DNA of 11,877 bases, taken from NCBI GenBank assembly GCA_049890035.1, contig JBMHCG010000027.1, positions 1 through 11,877 of the forward strand, given 5' to 3'. A program made the translations under genes and the position numbers. The notes under the pieces were generated by a model. It ran no database searches, was not told where the DNA came from, and saw only the letters and a list, made by a program, of their open reading frames with translations. Shown piece after piece: positions 7,583 to 11,877 of this stretch. This DNA comes from UBA11891 sp049890035. GTDB lineage: Bacteria; Bacteroidota; Bacteroidia; Flavobacteriales; Flavobacteriaceae. How positions within the stretch are numbered: the first letter of the stretch is position 1; each line of letters begins with the position of its first letter.

Positions 7583-8653
7583 TTACAATCCAAACTCTGA
7601 TTTTAACTTTAAAAAAACATCCTTTTGTCGGTCACTTAAATTGTCTGCTGTAAAAATAGCGATCCCCTTTGCTCCAGCATCTTTGGCCAATCGGATGGCG
7701 CGTTCAAGGTCATTTGGTTCTTTTAGTCCTGGGCTGTATAACCCTGCAACGATTGGATAGTCTACATCTTTGACCCCTTGTTGTGCCGCAAAACCAATCC
7801 ATGAAATATTTTGTCGATAAAAATTCTGGTACAGCATGGGATATGCAGTATCTAAATTCCAATCATTCCAAGCTTGCCGAACCATTTGTCGCGACATTTC
7901 AGGAAATGGAAAAACAGCTGCAGTGATTTTTTGATTGTTTCGATGAACCAAATCAGCAATTTCATTGACCAGACTAGTAACTGCATTCAAACGGTATTGT
8001 CTCCATTCTGTACTCAATTCAGGATGACTAAAATCCATGGGATCCACATCAAAGATTTCTTTGAACCCTTCGCGAGCTATTGGATGATAGCCATAGTCAT
8101 ATTCTGGTAACTCTTTGTTTTGAACAATCCCATATTTAGGCTGTAAATCGGCTCCCAAAATAACATCGGGGTATCGGACGTAATCCAAATGGATGGACGC
8201 AAGGCCTTTGATTTTCAACAATCGTTTTACATTATCCTTTATATAGGCCCTCGCTGCTGGATGAAATGGGCTAAGCCATTGATAATAATCAACATAAGCA
8301 CGTTTCTCTAATGAATTCTCTCCCAATCGATTGACTGCATACCAGTCTGGATGTTGGTTGGCTATGGAATCATTAGGACGGTTTAATGTCCACATCCAAG
8401 CATGGACAGAAATATTTTTTGAAGTGGCTATGGGTACAATTTTTTCAATGATTTTTGGGTTTCCACCTATCAATATTTCACTAATTCCGAGTTCGTGATA
8501 ACCGTTCAAACGCGCAATCCATTTTTCTTTATTGAATGATTTTCCTGAATGCGTCCAACTTGCAAATGTAAATGCAGACTTTTCTTTAGAATCCTTAGTG
8601 GGTTGGCATCCCATTAATAGGACTATGACTGCTATGCAGATAATTTGTTTCAT
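7583..8653 (-). CDS. GHL10-like putative glycoside hydrolase, TIM-barrel lipoprotein
   Basis: A 356-residue lipoprotein with signal MKQIICIAVIVLLMGC and lipobox LMGC at Cys16. The mature part has features of glycosyl-hydrolase-like family 10 (DUF187-type) TIM barrels: SEILIGG near the N-terminus, VHAWMWTLNRP (83-93), HPDWYAVNRLGE (101-112), WLSPFHPAARAYI (126-138), and HLDYVRYP (155-162), the signature strand in which Asp157 is the likely catalytic or substrate-contacting acid. DTAYPMLYQNFY (268-279) and VAGLYSPGL (302-310) fit later barrel strands. Substrate and activity are not known; related families are annotated as glycoside hydrolases largely by fold. It is the last gene of operon B. 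Its ATG overlaps the stop of the CBM9-like gene (ATGA, 8650-8653), so binding and cleavage functions are probably made together. Confidence 0.87.
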   Translation of the reverse strand: MKQIICIAVIVLLMGCQPTKDSKEKSAFTFASWTHSGKSFNKEKWIARLNGYHELGISEILIGGNPKIIEKIVPIATSKNISVHAWMWTLNRPNDSIANQHPDWYAVNRLGENSLEKRAYVDYYQWLSPFHPAARAYIKDNVKRLLKIKGLASIHLDYVRYPDVILGADLQPKYGIVQNKELPEYDYGYHPIAREGFKEIFDVDPMDFSHPELSTEWRQYRLNAVTSLVNEIADLVHRNNQKITAAVFPFPEMSRQMVRQAWNDWNLDTAYPMLYQNFYRQNISWIGFAAQQGVKDVDYPIVAGLYSPGLKEPNDLERAIRLAKDAGAKGIAIFTADNLSDRQKDVFLKLKSEFGL

Positions 8654-9744
8654 GGCATATTTTTGATTATTCCAGAATCATTGATGAGGAAGCGGGTTGA
8701 AGAATCGTTTTGTTGCACTCGATATTCAAAACCGTAGTTTGTTTTGTAAAATTGGGCACTGGCTGGACGTTCCACTCCATAGTAGATTTTCAATTTCTGT
8801 GAATAGCCACTCGTTTTTTCAAGATACGATCGGAGGGATCCAAATTTTGTTTTTCGGTAGAGTGCATAGGCGATTTGTTTAATGGTATCGTTTCTATCGG
8901 GTAAAAATTTCACTTCTTGTGCGCTTGCTTTTCGTGTAAATTGAACATAGCCCCATTTCTCCGGTTCATGCATATTGATTGTGTTTTGATTGCTCCAAAC
9001 CCAATTGTACTCTGGAAGAAAATTTCCATCTCCATCTTTTTTCCGAGCATATTGATTGTTTGTCAAATCAAAGTTCCACTCTACGCGAGAAAAATTCATC
9101 CGCCATTGTTCCCCCTCACGGGGGAGCTTGTTGCCTTTTTTCAAGGAAAGTAAAGCAGGAAGTGGAATGGCGATTTCTATGGTCCACAAAGAGTCGATAT
9201 CATTCGGATCGTTTACTGTTCCATAGGTTTGAACAGCTGACTTGAGGCCATTTAAATTCCATTGATTGATAGCCCTACCCTGGTCCCGATAGGGTCGGTC
9301 AAGCATCAAGTCCCAAACCGTTCCTAAGCAATTAATTTCTATTTCACCATAGTTTCGCGTTGTTCCCGAAGGAGACACAAATATCTCAAAATCATTATTG
9401 TAATAGATCACAGTATCTCTTTCACGAAGATTTCCCCATATGTGGGGCTCTTCAAGTACGGCATAAACATAGAGATAATTTGGATCCCAAAGCATTTTCA
9501 CTTGGGTTTTGTACTTTGGTTTTTTTTTGCCTTCTATATCAATAAAAGGGCTTGAAAACACAGCTTTTTCCCAGCTTAACTCATTTCCTTTTCCGTCAAT
9601 TACAGGAGCATGTTGGGTTCGTGTGATGACGTAGTTATTGGGTTGAACAATTTCTTCTTTCAGGTCAACCTTAAGGGTTTCATTTTGTTCAAATGATTGG
9701 CAGCCCATTAAAAGGAAACCCAGAAAAAGCAGGGTAAAAAACAT
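8650..9744 (-). CDS. CBM9-like carbohydrate-binding lipoprotein
   Basis: A 364-residue lipoprotein. The signal MFFTLLFLGFLLMGC carries lipobox LMGC at Cys15. About 40-272 matches the CBM9-like (CBM9_like_3) family closely: APVIDGKGNELSWEKAVFSS (46-65), TQVKMLWDPNYLYVYAVLEE (80-99), PHIWGNLRERD (100-110), NNDFEIFVSPSG (116-127), YGEIEINCLGTVWDLMLDRP (132-151) and DSLWTIEIAIPL (184-195). CBM9 domains bind sugar ends, but the members of this subfamily are mostly uncharacterised, so the ligand is unknown. Residues about 273-364 form a C-terminal extension that I do not recognise. Its ATG directly follows the TAA of the upstream gene with no gap, which supports the start, and its stop overlaps the TIM-barrel start. 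Placement after the dehydrogenase subunits suggests it presents or holds a glycan for the same pathway. Confidence 0.9.
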   Translation of the reverse strand: MFFTLLFLGFLLMGCQSFEQNETLKVDLKEEIVQPNNYVITRTQHAPVIDGKGNELSWEKAVFSSPFIDIEGKKKPKYKTQVKMLWDPNYLYVYAVLEEPHIWGNLRERDTVIYYNNDFEIFVSPSGTTRNYGEIEINCLGTVWDLMLDRPYRDQGRAINQWNLNGLKSAVQTYGTVNDPNDIDSLWTIEIAIPLPALLSLKKGNKLPREGEQWRMNFSRVEWNFDLTNNQYARKKDGDGNFLPEYNWVWSNQNTINMHEPEKWGYVQFTRKASAQEVKFLPDRNDTIKQIAYALYRKTKFGSLRSYLEKTSGYSQKLKIYYGVERPASAQFYKTNYGFEYRVQQNDSSTRFLINDSGIIKNMP

Positions 9745-10443
9745 TTAGGTCAATAGATTACCTTCTTCATCCCATTCGGCAGTTTCATTGCGCTTGCTTT
9801 GGTCAATGCATTTGGATAACCACTCTTCATCATACGATTTTCCGACACTTTTTAATACATCATCAGGAACACCATCCCATACATTGGGAGAATTGCCTTG
9901 ATATCCCAGTTCTTTGATTCCAACTTGTGAGGTGAAATAGCCAGTCATCACCAAGTTACGCATAAGGTTAAAAAACTGTACCTCGTGTTTTTGAACTTTC
10001 AACTTTGAATCGGGATAGGCAATCCTATCAAGAATTGATTTTTGCTCATCTGATGTAGCTTCAACAAATAGTTTTCCGAATCGATTCTTGGAGTGGTTAT
10101 TGAGCCACATCAGCCCACCGCGAACAGGTGTTTGAAAAGCTGGAAAATCCTTAACCATAAATTCAATGAAGTCAGGAACATTGGCTTCTTCGATAGTTCC
10201 CTCTGGACTAGGGGGTAGAATCAAGTTTGCTAGAACTTTAATCAGTACCAATTCATCATCCATTAAGAATGAATTTTTAAGAAGATTCTGATCAAAGGCT
10301 TCTTCTTCAGGAGTTCTACCATAGGTATATTTCCATATACTTTGTTGAATAGCTTCCGTATCATTTGTAGTACACCCTTCAATGAGAAGTCCTCCCGCCA
10401 GCGATCCCAGCATTAAGGATTTGATACTCTCTCTTCTATCCAT
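9745..10443 (-). CDS. Gluconate 2-dehydrogenase subunit 3 family protein (GMC partner subunit)
   Basis: A 232-residue protein matching the gluconate 2-dehydrogenase subunit 3 family. MDRRESIK is a twin-arginine-like motif, followed by a hydrophobic stretch and LIEGC, so Cys24 could be lipidated: a Tat lipoprotein signal. The body has the family pattern: DDELVLIKVLANLILPPSPE (42-61) and then a segment reading EANVPDFIEFMVKDFP, the form typical of the small subunit. In characterised enzymes this subunit binds the large flavin subunit and carries the Tat signal used to export the pair; that is family knowledge, not shown here. Its ATG lies 2 bases after the stop of the GMC gene, and its stop abuts the CBM9-like start. 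The pairing resembles glucoside 3-dehydrogenase and gluconate or fructose dehydrogenase complexes; substrate specificity cannot be read from the sequence. Confidence 0.93.
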   Translation of the reverse strand: MDRRESIKSLMLGSLAGGLLIEGCTTNDTEAIQQSIWKYTYGRTPEEEAFDQNLLKNSFLMDDELVLIKVLANLILPPSPEGTIEEANVPDFIEFMVKDFPAFQTPVRGGLMWLNNHSKNRFGKLFVEATSDEQKSILDRIAYPDSKLKVQKHEVQFFNLMRNLVMTGYFTSQVGIKELGYQGNSPNVWDGVPDDVLKSVGKSYDEEWLSKCIDQSKRNETAEWDEEGNLLT

Positions 10444-10445
10444 AT

Positions 10446-11877
10446 TTAAAAATTTTGTTTTTTAAATTCTTCTATTATATGATCTGACGTTCGCCAGGAT
10501 AAAGCTAAAATAGTCCATGTTGGATTTTTATCAGCTTGAGAAACGAAAGGACCTGCGTCAACAACATAGACATTATCTACGTCGTGCAATCTTTCAAATT
10601 CATTGACAACAGATGTATTTGGGTCATTACCCATTCTTGTTGTTCCAACTTCATGAATAATTCGGCCAGGGGCATGCAAACCATAGTTTTTGTCTGCTCC
10701 GGGTTTATCACCAAGAACAATACCTCCCATGTTGTGAGCAATTTCCTCAAACGTATTATGCATGTGTTTGGCTTGCTTTCTCTCAAAGTCTGACCAGTGA
10801 TAATTGAATCGCAGTACGGGTATTCCATACTGATCGACTTGGGTGGGATCGATTTCACAGTAATTCTCTTTACGTGCAATGGATTCTCCTCTACCAGACA
10901 TACCGACTACCGATCCGTAAAACTTCTTCACATCGGCCCGCAAAGAATTTCCATAGCCACCTACTGTAAGACCCAGATGACGGTTAAGGTCATTAGGATT
11001 GAATCCAAAACCATAGGATGGCATTCCCAGGCCTCCCCATACTTCTATGTGATACCCACGCGGAAAGTCCAAATTCTTATTATCCAGCCACCATGGGGAG
11101 TAGACATGCATGCCACCAACGCCATCCTCATTATAAATTTTTCGATTCATAAGCTCTGGAATAAATACCGCCCGGTCTGCACCCGTGGAGTCATGTAAAT
11201 ATTTCCCTACCAAATCACTGCTGTTGCCCAGTCCATTGGGATGGCTACTTGATTTAGAATTCAAAAGTATGCGTGCACTGCTGCAGGCTGATGCTGCAAG
11301 AATGACGACTTTGGATTTTAATTTATATTCTTGTCTATCTTTCTTATTGATAAAAGAGACCCCAGTGGCTCTGCCGTTGTTGTCTACATCTACTCGATGA
11401 ACCATACTCTCTACATAAAGATCAACTTGTCCGCCATTTTTTTGGGCTGGAAAAATTAAGCAAGAGCCCGAAGAAAAGTCTGCATATGCGGAGCAGCTTC
11501 TACTGCATTGCCCACAATAAAAGCAGATTCCACGTTCGTTATTTATTCGTTTCGTCAAAACAGAAAGTCGGGAAGGCATCACCTTGACGTTTGATTTTCG
11601 GGCACCTTCTATGTAGAACAGTTCATGCAATCTTGGTTTGGGTGGCGGGAGAAAAAACCCGTCAGGTTCGTTGTAGATTTTTTCTTTAGAGCCAAATACG
11701 CCAATCAGTTTATCGACTTTATCATAATACGGTTTGATATCATCATATCCTATTGGCCAGTTTTCCCCAAGTCCATCTCTGTCTTTGCTTTTAAAATCAT
11801 TGGGCCCAAATCGAAGGGAAATGCGACCCCAATGATTGGTCCGACCCCCTAACATTCTTGACCGAAACCAATCGAAC
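10446..11877 (-). CDS. GMC-family flavin oxidoreductase, large subunit (5' partial)
   Basis: 476 residues are visible. The frame continues past the window edge upstream of the internal ATG at 11855: the preceding codons read FDWFRSR before MLGGRTNHWGR, a conserved internal motif of the family, so this ATG is not the start. The N-terminal Rossmann GxGxxG and about 90-100 residues are missing, judged from a usual length near 560-580. Visible features are RTNHWGR in the FAD domain, a cysteine cluster CFYCGQCSRSC (11493-11525), and the C-terminal GMC domain with HEVGTTRMG and KNPTWT, whose His and Asn fit the catalytic pair of the superfamily. The enzyme probably oxidises an alcohol or sugar hydroxyl, passing electrons to a cytochrome or quinone. 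The gene leads the visible part of operon B and sits 2 bases from its subunit 3 partner. Sugar dehydrogenase, possibly glucoside 3-dehydrogenase type, is the best guess. Confidence 0.93.
   Translation of the reverse strand, partial: FDWFRSRMLGGRTNHWGRISLRFGPNDFKSKDRDGLGENWPIGYDDIKPYYDKVDKLIGVFGSKEKIYNEPDGFFLPPPKPRLHELFYIEGARKSNVKVMPSRLSVLTKRINNERGICFYCGQCSRSCSAYADFSSGSCLIFPAQKNGGQVDLYVESMVHRVDVDNNGRATGVSFINKKDRQEYKLKSKVVILAASACSSARILLNSKSSSHPNGLGNSSDLVGKYLHDSTGADRAVFIPELMNRKIYNEDGVGGMHVYSPWWLDNKNLDFPRGYHIEVWGGLGMPSYGFGFNPNDLNRHLGLTVGGYGNSLRADVKKFYGSVVGMSGRGESIARKENYCEIDPTQVDQYGIPVLRFNYHWSDFERKQAKHMHNTFEEIAHNMGGIVLGDKPGADKNYGLHAPGRIIHEVGTTRMGNDPNTSVVNEFERLHDVDNVYVVDAGPFVSQADKNPTWTILALSWRTSDHIIEEFKKQNF

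Noticed and set aside
10797..11198. 133-residue plus-strand ORF
   Set aside because: It lies wholly antisense to the GMC gene, has no recognisable domain, and matches an antisense shadow of a real coding frame.
10446..11855. ATG at 11855 as the start of the GMC oxidoreductase
   Set aside because: The frame continues to the window edge with FDWFRSR before a conserved internal motif, and the FAD-binding N-terminus would be missing.
1..11877. CRISPR arrays, tRNA or rRNA genes, insertion sequences, integrases
   Set aside because: No regularly spaced repeats, RNA gene signatures or transposase motifs were seen; the sequence is almost entirely accounted for by nine genes.

Overview
The window looks like chromosomal DNA of a Bacteroidota bacterium, probably a marine or polysaccharide-degrading member. 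This is judged from the AT-rich sequence, the near-absence of Shine-Dalgarno sites, the many short lipoprotein signals and the protein families present; no marker gene fixes the taxon. It holds nine protein-coding genes in two tightly packed convergent operons separated by about 90 bases. There are no tRNAs, rRNAs, CRISPR arrays, transposases or phage genes, and no gene-free stretch longer than 300 bases.

Operon A (plus strand, 2-7492) has five genes. They are a 5'-truncated PSCyt1/DUF1549/DUF1553 protein with two CxxCH haem motifs, a DUF1501 protein with a Tat-type signal, an NHL-type beta-propeller protein with a Tat-type signal, a small lipoprotein, and a large membrane-anchored multidomain cytochrome. 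The last combines a DUF2231-like four-helix membrane part, a PSCyt1-like haem domain, leucine-rich repeats, a chitobiase/hexosaminidase C-terminal-like domain and a discoidin-like end. Adjacent genes are separated by 3 bases or overlap, so the set is almost certainly co-transcribed. DUF1549/DUF1553 and DUF1501 families are best known from Planctomycetes and Verrucomicrobia, and their biochemical role is still unsettled.

Operon B (minus strand, 11877-7583) has four genes. They are a GMC-family flavin oxidoreductase cut by the window edge, its gluconate 2-dehydrogenase subunit 3-like partner, a CBM9-like lipoprotein and a GHL10-like TIM-barrel lipoprotein. The first two match the large and small subunits of membrane-bound sugar dehydrogenases, including the glucoside 3-dehydrogenase type. 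The last two point to carbohydrate binding and cleavage.

Every product whose N-terminus is visible carries an export signal or membrane anchor. A reasonable inference is a periplasmic or cell-surface system in which a glycan or glycoside is bound, cleaved and oxidised by operon B, while the cytochromes of operon A could take the electrons. The co-localisation is seen; the electron-transfer link is untested. The most unusual items are the five-part fusion protein, a C-terminal module shared by the last two genes of operon A, and a seven-codon mini-ORF bridging those two genes by TAATG stop/start overlaps.
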